From Pedobacter sp. WC2423 (GTDB lineage: Bacteria; Bacteroidota; Bacteroidia; Sphingobacteriales; Sphingobacteriaceae): DNA of 64,000 bases. The notes under the pieces are model-generated. The model saw only the letters and a list, made by a program, of their open reading frames with translations, searched no databases and had not been told where the DNA came from. The position numbers and the translations under genes are program-made. The stretch lies in NCBI RefSeq assembly GCF_040822065.1, contig NZ_CP162005.1:5022001-5086000 (forward strand), given 5' to 3'. Below are positions 8,772-16,807 of this stretch, in pieces. Position 1 is the first letter of the stretch, and the number at the start of each line of letters is the position of its first letter.

Positions 8772-11312
8772 ATGGAAGCTAAATTTTCACCACAAGTAAA
8801 AGACGTGATTTCGTTTAGCAGGGAAGAAGCCCTGAGATTAGGTCATGATTATATAGGCGCTGAGCATCTTTTGTTAGGTTTGATTCGCGAAGGCGATGGA
8901 ATGGCTATCAAAATATTGAAGTCGCTGGGGGTTGATACGTCTAAGTTACGCCGCTCAATTGAGGAGGCAGTTAGAGGCACATCCAGCGTAACGGTTAATC
9001 TGGGAAATATCCCATTGACCAAACAGGCCGAAAAAGTATTAAAAATCACTTATCTGGAAGCCAAAATCTTCAAGAGTGATTTAATAGGAACAGAGCACTT
9101 GCTGTTGTCCATCCTTCGTGATGACGATAATATCGCTTCTCAGATATTATTGCAGTACAGCATCAATTACGAAATCTTCAAACAGGAAGTAGAAGTTAAT
9201 AAAAATGGTTTCAGAGATGAAACTCAGGGTAGTGCTTCTACTGGTGGTGATGATGATTACCGTGAAGAGGAAAGCTTTAGCAGTCCTAAAAAAGTATCTG
9301 ATATTAAATCCAAAACTCCTGTTCTGGATAATTTTGGAAGAGACTTAACAAAAGCTGCTGAAGAAGGTCGCCTGGATCCTATTGTAGGACGTGAAAAAGA
9401 GATTGAGCGTGTTTCTCAAATCCTTTCCCGTCGTAAAAAGAATAATCCTATTTTGATTGGTGAGCCAGGTGTAGGTAAATCAGCAATTGCTGAAGGACTT
9501 GCTTTGCGCATCGTTCAGCGTAAGGTTTCAAGAGTGCTGTTCAATAAACGTGTGGTTACATTAGATCTTGCTTCTTTGGTTGCAGGGACTAAATACCGCG
9601 GACAGTTTGAGGAACGCATGAAAGCTGTAATGAATGAACTGGAAAAATCAACTGATGTAATCTTATTCATTGATGAAATCCATACTATTGTTGGTGCTGG
9701 CGGAGCTTCTGGTTCCCTGGATGCTTCCAATATGTTCAAACCTGCTTTAGCGAGAGGCGAAATCCAATGTATTGGTGCGACTACACTTGATGAGTACCGT
9801 CAGTATATTGAGAAAGATGGAGCTTTAGACCGTCGTTTCCAAAAGGTTATGATTGAGCCTGCTTCTCCTGATGAAACTATTGAGATCTTAAACCGTATCA
9901 AAGAAAAATATGAGGAACATCACGGTGTGACTTACACAAATGAGGCAATAAATGCCTGTGTTGCTTTGACTACAAGATATATCACTGACAGGTTCCTTCC
10001 GGATAAAGCTATTGATGCGCTGGATGAGGCTGGTTCAAGGGTGCATTTAACTAATATTCATGTTCCTGAAAACATCATTGATATTGAGAATAAGATTGAA
10101 AATATCAAGGTTGAGAAAAATAAAGTTGTAAAGAGTCAGAAATATGAGGAAGCTGCAAAATTAAGAGATACTGAGAAGAATCTTCTGGAGGAGCTTGATC
10201 GTGCAAAAACGGAGTGGGAAGCTGAAACTAAAACTAAACGTTACACCGTAACTGAGGATAATGTTGCAGAGGTTGTTTCCATGATGACTGGTATTCCTTT
10301 ACAACGTGTTGGTCAGACTGACAGCGTGAAATTGCTGAACATGTATGATACGATAGCTACTAAAATTATTGGTCAGGATGATGCGATCAAGAAATTAAGT
10401 AAAGCTATTCAACGTACCAGAGCTGGATTGAAAGATCCTAAGAAACCTATTGGTTCATTTATTTTCTTAGGCCCTACGGGTGTTGGTAAAACTGAATTAG
10501 CTAAGGAGTTAGCAAGATTCATGTTCGATAGTGATGATTCACTGATTCAGATTGACATGAGTGAGTATATGGAGAAATTCGCTGTTTCACGTTTAGTGGG
10601 AGCGCCTCCGGGATATGTTGGTTATGAAGAAGGTGGTCAGTTAACTGAGAAAGTACGCCGTAAGCCTTATGCCGTTATCTTATTGGATGAGATTGAAAAA
10701 GCTCACCCTGATGTATTTAATATCCTGTTACAGGTGTTGGATGAAGGTCAGCTGACTGATAGTTTAGGTCGTAAGGTCGATTTTAGAAACACGATTATCA
10801 TCATGACTTCTAATATTGGTGCTCGTCAGCTTAAAGATTTTGGTCAGGGTATTGGTTTCTCTACGAATGCAAAAACCAACCAGGTTGATGCACATTCAAG
10901 AGGGGTAATTGAAAATGCGCTGAAACGTGCTTTCGCTCCTGAGTTCCTGAATCGTGTGGATGATGTGGTTGTATTCAATACTTTAGGTAAGGATGAGATC
11001 TTCAAAATTATTGATATCGAATTGAAGTCGTTGTTCGGCAGGGTTCATAGTTTAGGTTATGAGGTTAAATTGACTGATGTCGCAAAAGAGTTTATTGCTG
11101 ATAAAGGTTTCGATATTAACTTTGGTGCCCGCCCGCTGAAACGTGCGATACAGAAATATCTGGAAGATCCTATTGCGGAAGAAATCCTGAAAGGGGAAAT
11201 CAACGATGGGGATACGCTTGAGATAGATTACAATAAGGAAACTGATGTAATTGTAGTGGAAAATAAGAGCCCGGGTAAGAAGAAGAAAAAAGAAGAAGGA
11301 AGTATTGAGTAA
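8772..11312 (+). CDS. clpC: ATP-dependent Clp protease ATP-binding subunit ClpC (846 aa)
   Basis: A class I Hsp100 unfoldase that feeds substrates to ClpP and handles damaged proteins. Domain order: double Clp N domain (residues 1-150, starting MEAKFSPQVKDVISFSREEA), first AAA+ with Walker A GEPGVGKS at 230-237, a ClpC-type middle coiled coil with a UVR-like EEAAKLRD stretch near 460, second AAA+ with Walker A GPTGVGKT at 567-574, and a C-terminal D2-small domain ending in a Lys-rich tail. The UVR-like middle domain and length separate ClpC from ClpA and ClpB. It is a single-gene unit followed by a terminator. Confidence 0.96.
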   Translation: MEAKFSPQVKDVISFSREEALRLGHDYIGAEHLLLGLIREGDGMAIKILKSLGVDTSKLRRSIEEAVRGTSSVTVNLGNIPLTKQAEKVLKITYLEAKIFKSDLIGTEHLLLSILRDDDNIASQILLQYSINYEIFKQEVEVNKNGFRDETQGSASTGGDDDYREEESFSSPKKVSDIKSKTPVLDNFGRDLTKAAEEGRLDPIVGREKEIERVSQILSRRKKNNPILIGEPGVGKSAIAEGLALRIVQRKVSRVLFNKRVVTLDLASLVAGTKYRGQFEERMKAVMNELEKSTDVILFIDEIHTIVGAGGASGSLDASNMFKPALARGEIQCIGATTLDEYRQYIEKDGALDRRFQKVMIEPASPDETIEILNRIKEKYEEHHGVTYTNEAINACVALTTRYITDRFLPDKAIDALDEAGSRVHLTNIHVPENIIDIENKIENIKVEKNKVVKSQKYEEAAKLRDTEKNLLEELDRAKTEWEAETKTKRYTVTEDNVAEVVSMMTGIPLQRVGQTDSVKLLNMYDTIATKIIGQDDAIKKLSKAIQRTRAGLKDPKKPIGSFIFLGPTGVGKTELAKELARFMFDSDDSLIQIDMSEYMEKFAVSRLVGAPPGYVGYEEGGQLTEKVRRKPYAVILLDEIEKAHPDVFNILLQVLDEGQLTDSLGRKVDFRNTIIIMTSNIGARQLKDFGQGIGFSTNAKTNQVDAHSRGVIENALKRAFAPEFLNRVDDVVVFNTLGKDEIFKIIDIELKSLFGRVHSLGYEVKLTDVAKEFIADKGFDINFGARPLKRAIQKYLEDPIAEEILKGEINDGDTLEIDYNKETDVIVVENKSPGKKKKKEEGSIE

Positions 11313-11334
11313 GTACCTCCAACACGGAAATATC

Positions 11335-11362
11335 AAGGCTGCCTCTAAAGGGCGGCCTTTTT
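11335..11362 (+). terminator. Rho-independent terminator of clpC
   Basis: Arms aaggctgcc and ggcggcctt pair over 9 bp with one G-U pair, a short loop, then TTTTT. It lies 23 bp after the clpC stop. Confidence 0.8.
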
Positions 11363-11367
11363 AGCTT

Positions 11368-11451
11368 AAAAAAAACAGGGTATAGTATTTCAAGCCGGCG
11401 CCCGCCTGAAGGGGCGGCCAAGGTCTTGAAATACTATACCCTGTTTTTTTT
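11368..11451. repeat. Long perfect inverted repeat, probable bidirectional terminator
   Basis: Two perfect 27-nt arms (11368-11394 and 11425-11451) start with eight A and end with eight T. They enclose a 30-nt GC-rich core that itself can pair (ccgcc with ggcgg). It lies only 5 bp after the clpC terminator, about 180 bp before the stop of the convergent radical SAM gene. The A/T flanks fit a terminator for both strands. Confidence 0.75.
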
Positions 11452-11626
11452 AAAGGTTTATGTAACCGGCCGGGGTTTAGCGGAGCGGTTGATATTCATA
11501 GTAATTGTCGGTATTACTCTTTGGGGTTGGATAAGGAGAAAAAAATAGAAGAAACGCTTTGCTGTTTGTTTTTGGCGAAATGTTTAGGAAAGCTTTTTAC
11601 TATTGCTTTTTGACTAAGCTTTTGCT

Positions 11627-12700
11627 TTAGAATAAGCTTAATTGTGGTTTTGGAATACTGAATATGCTGGAGTCAAGGTGTGTTTTTTTAAGGTTCAGGT
11701 GATTAATTCTGCAATGTAGTTTGAAGGTGTCGTGAATCATTTTCGCAATATTACCTTCACCTCTCATTCTTTCTCCAAACCGGCTGTCATTCACTGTTCC
11801 TCCGTGACAGGATTGGATCATGTGCCATACTTTGTCAAAGCGGTCGGGAAAGTTTTGACGTAACCAGTCTTCGAAGATTGGGCCTACTGCTCCGTTTAGC
11901 CTGACAATGGTATAGCCGGCACTTTCTGCGCCGAAGGATGCAATGGTTTTCAGTATGCCGGGAACTTCATGATCACTGAGGCCGGGAACAAGTGGTGCAA
12001 CCATGACTCCGGTCGGAATTCCGGCTTTACTGAGCTCTTCTACTACTTTTAGTCTTTGTCTGACGGTTGTGGTTCTGGGTTCCATCTTAAGCCTAAGTTT
12101 TTCGTCCAGACTATTGATGGAGACGTAAACGAGACAGAGATTGAGTTTGGCCATCTCCTGAAGGATATCAATATCGCGTAATATTAAGGCATTTTTGGTG
12201 ATCATCCCTATAGGTTGTTTATAGGCAAGGGCAATTTCAAGGAGCTGCCGGGTTAGTTTATATTCACGTTCGGCGGGTTGATAACAATCGGTATTTCCGG
12301 ATAAGGAAATCGTTTCTGCATTCCAGCCTTTGCGTTCCAGAAACTTTTTGAAAAGTTGTGGTGCGTCTTTTTTAACAATAATCTTTCTTTCGAAGTCCAG
12401 GCCGGCACTGAAACCCCAGTATTCGTGTGCGTTTCTGGCATAGCAGTAGGTGCAGCCGTGTTCACAGCCTTGGTATGGGTTAAGTGAATAAGCCATGCCA
12501 ACGTCTGGACTGGCCACTTTATTGACAATAGTCTTCGACTTCCCTATGATGAAAGTGGTCTTGTGATTTTCATTTTCCCAATCGTCTATTCCTTCGCTGT
12601 GTTCTTTGACATAGGAGTGGGCTAAGAAATGATTATGAGGGTTAAATTGCGCGCCTCTCCCTTTCAAATATTGCTCTTCTGGCTTTTCCGATGAAATCAT
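11627..12700 (-). CDS. PA0069-family radical SAM protein (357 aa)
   Basis: The cluster motif CEHGCTYC (Cys-x3-Cys-x2-Cys) near residue 79 binds the 4Fe-4S cluster that cleaves S-adenosylmethionine. The preceding GMAYSLNPYQG and following YARNAHEYWGFSAGLDFE are characteristic of the PA0069/SplB-like group found in many bacteria, whose substrate is unknown. The rest is a TIM-barrel-like region (VYVSINSLDEKLRLKMEP, GIPTGVMVAPLVPGLSDHE). The start ATG at 12700 abuts a hairpin at 12700-12736. The gene ends convergently with clpC. Confidence 0.9.
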   Translation of the reverse strand: MISSEKPEEQYLKGRGAQFNPHNHFLAHSYVKEHSEGIDDWENENHKTTFIIGKSKTIVNKVASPDVGMAYSLNPYQGCEHGCTYCYARNAHEYWGFSAGLDFERKIIVKKDAPQLFKKFLERKGWNAETISLSGNTDCYQPAEREYKLTRQLLEIALAYKQPIGMITKNALILRDIDILQEMAKLNLCLVYVSINSLDEKLRLKMEPRTTTVRQRLKVVEELSKAGIPTGVMVAPLVPGLSDHEVPGILKTIASFGAESAGYTIVRLNGAVGPIFEDWLRQNFPDRFDKVWHMIQSCHGGTVNDSRFGERMRGEGNIAKMIHDTFKLHCRINHLNLKKTHLDSSIFSIPKPQLSLF

Positions 12701-12736
12701 CCCTAAAATTACTAATATTTTTAGTAATTTTAGGGA
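12700..12736. repeat. 16-bp perfect inverted repeat touching the radical SAM start codon
   Basis: Arms 12700-12715 and 12721-12736 are perfectly complementary, with a 5-nt loop. On the minus strand the second arm ends at the A of the ATG of the gene at 11627-12700. It has no T run after it, so it may be an operator or an mRNA hairpin at the start codon rather than a terminator for the upstream gene. Confidence 0.65.
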
Positions 12737-12741
12737 TTGGG

Positions 12742-13971
12742 TTATCTTTTATTTAATGGGACGTAATCCATAGGAACCATATCGCCTATCTTCTCGTAAG
12801 CCCAGAAGCCTTCAAAGAGTATGGCTTTTGAATCATGTATTGCACCATTTGGATAGAAACTGACCGGACCCTTTAACATACTGACTACCGAAATCTGATA
12901 ATTAGGAATAGTTAAGGGCCGCATTATATAGTGTCCGGTGTTGGAATAGGCATTGCTTTCTTCTTCTTTGGTATACATGACATAAAGTTCATCCTTGTAA
13001 TTGATAGTTTTCATGTTAGGATAAATGCTTTTGACTAAAGTATCAGTTGATACGCCCGACATATCAACGGTAGTAAATTCTTTAGGGAGATCGTATAGAC
13101 GCTGCATCATCAATAATGAGTCGCTGAATACCGAACCTATAGTACTGGCTCCGTGCATTCTTTTCTGTAATCGTGCTTTTGTGGTATAAATATAGGCGTC
13201 TGATGGCCGGTTGGGATTCTTTGTTTTAATTCTTTTGTAAATAATAAAGCCATTTTCTTCTACCTTATGCTGATAAAGAGACTGAAAGAAGTGCTGGGGT
13301 GATCCTGCATAGGCAATCTCCCGGTTATTGAGCCAGGTTCTTCTTTTTTTACCTGAACCTTTCAGATCTTCAAATACGGGCAGACCTGAGAAGTAAACAA
13401 TCCTCGTATTATAATTATACTCAAAAAGATTAAGCATATATTTCAGCCTGTAGCCTAATGCTTTATTCTCAACCACCAGAAACTCATTTGTAGTTACGCT
13501 AAGTACACGCGCATCGCCGTCATATTTGATATAGAGTACCTGTGGATTCAGGATCTTACACTTCGCAGAATTAGGCGTGCGGCCTATAAAGAAATCTTCG
13601 AATACTTTAAGGTTTTTTTCCCGGTCAGGATCTGCCCGGATCACTACTTCATTCAGTTGTACAGTATTCTCTGCCAGGGTAATTGTAATGTTAACTGCCT
13701 GATCTGAAATAATGACACTTTTGCTGTAAGGCAGGTAGCCCATCATTTGTACAACTACCTCGTAAGATCCGGGTTTTATCTTAGATAAGGTAAACTGCCC
13801 GTCGTTGTTAGTTACTGTTGCAGTGGTATATCCACTGAGATAAATACCGGCTCCTGGCAAAGTTTCTCCCTTTTTGTCCTTGACTTGTCCACTAATTGTA
13901 TACAACTTTTGTGCATGCGTATTCAGGCAGAATAATAAAAGCAAGACTGTTCCAAAGAGATATTTAATCAT
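12742..13971 (-). CDS. Secreted carboxypeptidase-regulatory-like domain protein (409 aa)
   Basis: A signal peptide (MIKYLFGTVLLLLFCLNTHA) is followed by a CarboxypepD_reg-like domain at about residues 24-110: GQVKDKKGETLPGAGIYLSG, NNDGQFTLSKIKPGSYEVVV. This beta-sandwich also opens SusC-type receptors, but no TonB plug or barrel follows. The remaining 300 residues (VFEDFFIGRTPNSAKCKILN and on) form a region often found with this domain in Bacteroidota envelope proteins of unknown function. It lies about 40 bp upstream of the radical SAM gene on the same strand; co-transcription is possible but the hairpin between them makes this uncertain. Confidence 0.8.
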   Translation of the reverse strand: MIKYLFGTVLLLLFCLNTHAQKLYTISGQVKDKKGETLPGAGIYLSGYTTATVTNNDGQFTLSKIKPGSYEVVVQMMGYLPYSKSVIISDQAVNITITLAENTVQLNEVVIRADPDREKNLKVFEDFFIGRTPNSAKCKILNPQVLYIKYDGDARVLSVTTNEFLVVENKALGYRLKYMLNLFEYNYNTRIVYFSGLPVFEDLKGSGKKRRTWLNNREIAYAGSPQHFFQSLYQHKVEENGFIIYKRIKTKNPNRPSDAYIYTTKARLQKRMHGASTIGSVFSDSLLMMQRLYDLPKEFTTVDMSGVSTDTLVKSIYPNMKTINYKDELYVMYTKEEESNAYSNTGHYIMRPLTIPNYQISVVSMLKGPVSFYPNGAIHDSKAILFEGFWAYEKIGDMVPMDYVPLNKR

Positions 13972-14010
13972 AGGGCTAATTTAACTGATCTACTGATTAG
14001 TTGGTCATAA

Positions 14011-14033
14011 AAAAAGCCCTTTAAGGGCTTTGA
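14011..14033 (-). terminator. Terminator hairpin downstream of fabI
   Basis: Near-perfect palindrome aaagccct-tta-agggcttt; on the minus strand it is followed by a T run. It lies about 70 bp after the fabI stop and before the start of the gene at 12742-13971. Confidence 0.7.
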
Positions 14034-14101
14034 ATTTGTTAAAAAACGTTAATTAAGAGGATAGCTTCCAGAACGTTATATTTTTAGCTTAGGATAGCTT
14101 T

Positions 14102-14923
14102 TTAAGCTTCCGTATCTACACCTAATCCGTGCAGTACTCCATCACTAACACCAGTAGAAGAATACCCTCCGTCATGGAAAAGGTTTTGCATCGTAACCAT
14201 GCGTGTCAGATCTGAGAATAAAGTAACACAGTAGTCGGCACATGATGCTGCATCTGCATTTCCCAATGGTGCAATTTTATCCGCATAATCAAAGAAATCA
14301 CCAAACCCTTTTATCCCTGTTCCCGCACTTGTTTTTGTTGGAGACTGAGATACGGTATTGATACGTACTTTCTTTTCTACGCCATAATGATAACCGAAAC
14401 TTCTTGCAATAGATTCCAGCATCGCTTTAATATCTGCCATATCGGTATAAAATGGATAAGTCCTTTGAGCAGCCATATAAGTTAATGCAACAACACTACC
14501 GCCTTCGCTAATCGCATCCAGTTTTTTTGCTACCGCCAGCATCTTATGAAATGATAAAGCTGATACGTCTATCCCCTTTTGGAAGTAATCATAGTTCAAT
14601 TCTGTGTAAGGAATCTTTTTACGGATATTGACACTCATTCCAATAGAATGAAGAACAAAGTCTATTTTACCGCCCAGTATTTCCTGAGACTTCATATATA
14701 AATTAGTCAGGTCTTCCACGCTGGTTGCATCTGCCGGAACAATTTGTGAGCCTGTTTTTTCTGCAAGCTTGTTAATCTCACCCATACGCATGGCAATAGG
14801 AGCGTTGGTTAAAACGAATGTTGCTCCTTCTTCATGTGCTTTCTCTGCAACTTTCCAGGCTATGGAATTTTCATCTAAGGCACCTGTGATAATACCTCTT
14901 TTACCTTTTAATAAATTGTACAT
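14102..14923 (-). CDS. fabI: Enoyl-[acyl-carrier-protein] reductase (NADH) FabI (273 aa)
   Basis: Last step of the fatty-acid elongation cycle. A short-chain dehydrogenase fold with the FabI form of the dinucleotide loop (GIITGALDENSIAWKVAEKA, residues about 10-29) in place of the usual GxxxGxG. The catalytic Tyr-x6-Lys is in FYTDMADIKA. The motif VRINTVSQSPTKTSAGTGI corresponds to the substrate-binding region of FabI. The length matches Bacteroidota FabI. It follows recN with a gap of about 75 bp, in an order common in the phylum. Confidence 0.94.
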   Translation of the reverse strand: MYNLLKGKRGIITGALDENSIAWKVAEKAHEEGATFVLTNAPIAMRMGEINKLAEKTGSQIVPADATSVEDLTNLYMKSQEILGGKIDFVLHSIGMSVNIRKKIPYTELNYDYFQKGIDVSALSFHKMLAVAKKLDAISEGGSVVALTYMAAQRTYPFYTDMADIKAMLESIARSFGYHYGVEKKVRINTVSQSPTKTSAGTGIKGFGDFFDYADKIAPLGNADAASCADYCVTLFSDLTRMVTMQNLFHDGGYSSTGVSDGVLHGLGVDTEA

Positions 14924-14997
14924 TTCTTTGTTTTTATTATTTAATGATCAGCACGGTTTGTCTGTAATTAAGCTTCAGACTCAAAGCATATTTGCCT

Positions 14998-16659
14998 TTA
15001 GTTTTTGAAGCTTAACAAATCCTGTGCATTTTTTAAAGCCGATTCTCCCGGATTCTTACCGCTGAGCATTTCTGCAATAGCGAAAATACGTTCCTCAGGG
15101 TTTAATCTGCGGATACCTGTCGTTGTCCGTTCTGATTCTTCTTTCTTATAAACGAAATAATGTGCCTCGCCTTTAGCCGCAATTTGCGGAAGATGGGTAA
15201 TACAAATTACTTGCATGTTTTGTTCAAGCTCACCTATTACATCACCAACCCGCAGTGCTGTTTCGCCAGAAATACCCGTATCAATCTCATCAAAGATCAA
15301 AGTTGGGAGTGAAGTATGTTTTGATATTATTGATTTAATAGCAAGCATTAAACGGGAAAGCTCACCACCGGAAGCTACTTTGCCTACCGGGGCAGGGGCC
15401 TGGCCTGCGTTGGCAGAAAACAATAAGGAAATCATATCTTTTCCATCCTTATTCAGGTTCTCCACTACAGTCTGCTCAATTTTAATCTTCGCATTAGGCA
15501 TGCCCACACGGACTAATATTTCGCCAACTTGTTTCTGGGCTACATTAATAGCCTTGCTGCGGTTTTTTGATAAGGTCTCCGCTATCTTTTCTAACTCGCC
15601 CTTCAGCTTATTGATCGCAATGATTAAACGTTCTATCTCTTCGTCACTGTTTAAAAGCGTATTCAGATTGTCCGAAAGTTCATTCTGTATAGTCAGTAGT
15701 TCTTCCACTGAAGTAACCCGGTGTTTTTGCTGTAAGGTATAAATAGTATCCAGTCTGACATTGATCTCATCAATCCTCGCCGGGCTGTAAACTATGTTTT
15801 CTTCCAGTACTACAGTTTCTTCTGCAATATCTTTGATTTCTATCATTGCTGAACGCAGGCGTTCATTCATTGCGCTGTAAGCAGGATTGAACTTCTCTAT
15901 AGCCTGGATCTGGTTGATTACTTCTTTTAAGATGGGAAGTACTGCAGTTTCTTCGCCATCGAGTAAAACATGACCATTTAATAAACCTCTTTTGATATTT
16001 TCTGCATGATTTAATGCTTCCATCTCAATTTCCAGCGCTGCCTGTTCGCCGGCCTGTAAATTTGCAGTCTCCAGCTCATTAAACAGGAATTGCTCGTAAT
16101 CTTGCTTGCTTCTGGCTTCATCAGCAGAGGTTTGCATATTAATCAACAGCTGAAGGTTCTTTTTATATTCCCGGAATTTCAATCTATACTGCGTGAGCAG
16201 CGGCAGGTGGTTGGATAAAGTATCGACAACTGACAACTGAAAGCCCGGATCATTAACTTCTGACGTTGCATGCTGAGAATGAATATCAATCAGTTTTTCT
16301 CCGATCTGCTTCATGACTGACAAGGTTACAGGCGTGTCATTAATGAAAGCTCTGGATTTGCCATCAATAGAAATCTCTCTTCTCAGAATACTTTCCTGTT
16401 GATAATCCAGATCGAATTCTTCAAAATAAGGTTGTAGTCCTGAACCCGAAAGTTTGAACTGCCCCTCTATGACACATTTTTTCGCCTGATTGAAAAAATA
16501 CTTTGTTTCCGCACGCTGACCTAAAATTAAAGACAGCGCACCCAGCATAATAGATTTTCCAGCACCAGTTTCCCCTGTAATGATATTTAAACCTTTATCA
16601 AGTTCCAGATCGACACTATCGATCAGTGCATAGTTACGTATAGAAAGTTTCTGTAGCAT
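14998..16659 (-). CDS. recN: DNA repair protein RecN (553 aa)
   Basis: An SMC-like ATPase that acts on double-strand breaks. Walker A GETGAGKS at residues 29-36 after MLQKLSIRNYALIDSVDLEL; long coiled-coil region in the middle (about 150-370); C-terminal ABC signature VASGGELSRLMLAIK and Walker B LIFDEIDTGISGETA. Full length for the family. It sits between blaR1 and fabI. A strong hairpin upstream (16720-16743) ends transcription from blaR1, so recN needs its own promoter. Confidence 0.95.
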   Translation of the reverse strand: MLQKLSIRNYALIDSVDLELDKGLNIITGETGAGKSIMLGALSLILGQRAETKYFFNQAKKCVIEGQFKLSGSGLQPYFEEFDLDYQQESILRREISIDGKSRAFINDTPVTLSVMKQIGEKLIDIHSQHATSEVNDPGFQLSVVDTLSNHLPLLTQYRLKFREYKKNLQLLINMQTSADEARSKQDYEQFLFNELETANLQAGEQAALEIEMEALNHAENIKRGLLNGHVLLDGEETAVLPILKEVINQIQAIEKFNPAYSAMNERLRSAMIEIKDIAEETVVLEENIVYSPARIDEINVRLDTIYTLQQKHRVTSVEELLTIQNELSDNLNTLLNSDEEIERLIIAINKLKGELEKIAETLSKNRSKAINVAQKQVGEILVRVGMPNAKIKIEQTVVENLNKDGKDMISLLFSANAGQAPAPVGKVASGGELSRLMLAIKSIISKHTSLPTLIFDEIDTGISGETALRVGDVIGELEQNMQVICITHLPQIAAKGEAHYFVYKKEESERTTTGIRRLNPEERIFAIAEMLSGKNPGESALKNAQDLLSFKN

Positions 16660-16719
16660 ATTTGATTGCTAAATTATGAAAACTATGTCATTTGACGTTT
16701 ATTCTTTTTTAACAAAAAA

Positions 16720-16743
16720 CGGCCGGAGATGTTTCTCCGGCCG
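16720..16743 (-). terminator. Terminator of the blaI-blaR1 unit
   Basis: Perfect 10-bp arms cggccggaga and tctccggccg around a 4-nt loop; on the minus strand a run of six T follows. It lies about 65 bp after the blaR1 stop. Confidence 0.85.
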
Positions 16744-16807
16744 CTGTGGCTATTTGTGTATTAGGGTTTTAAATATTTTAAAAGACGATAATCAGTTAAA
16801 ACAGCCT

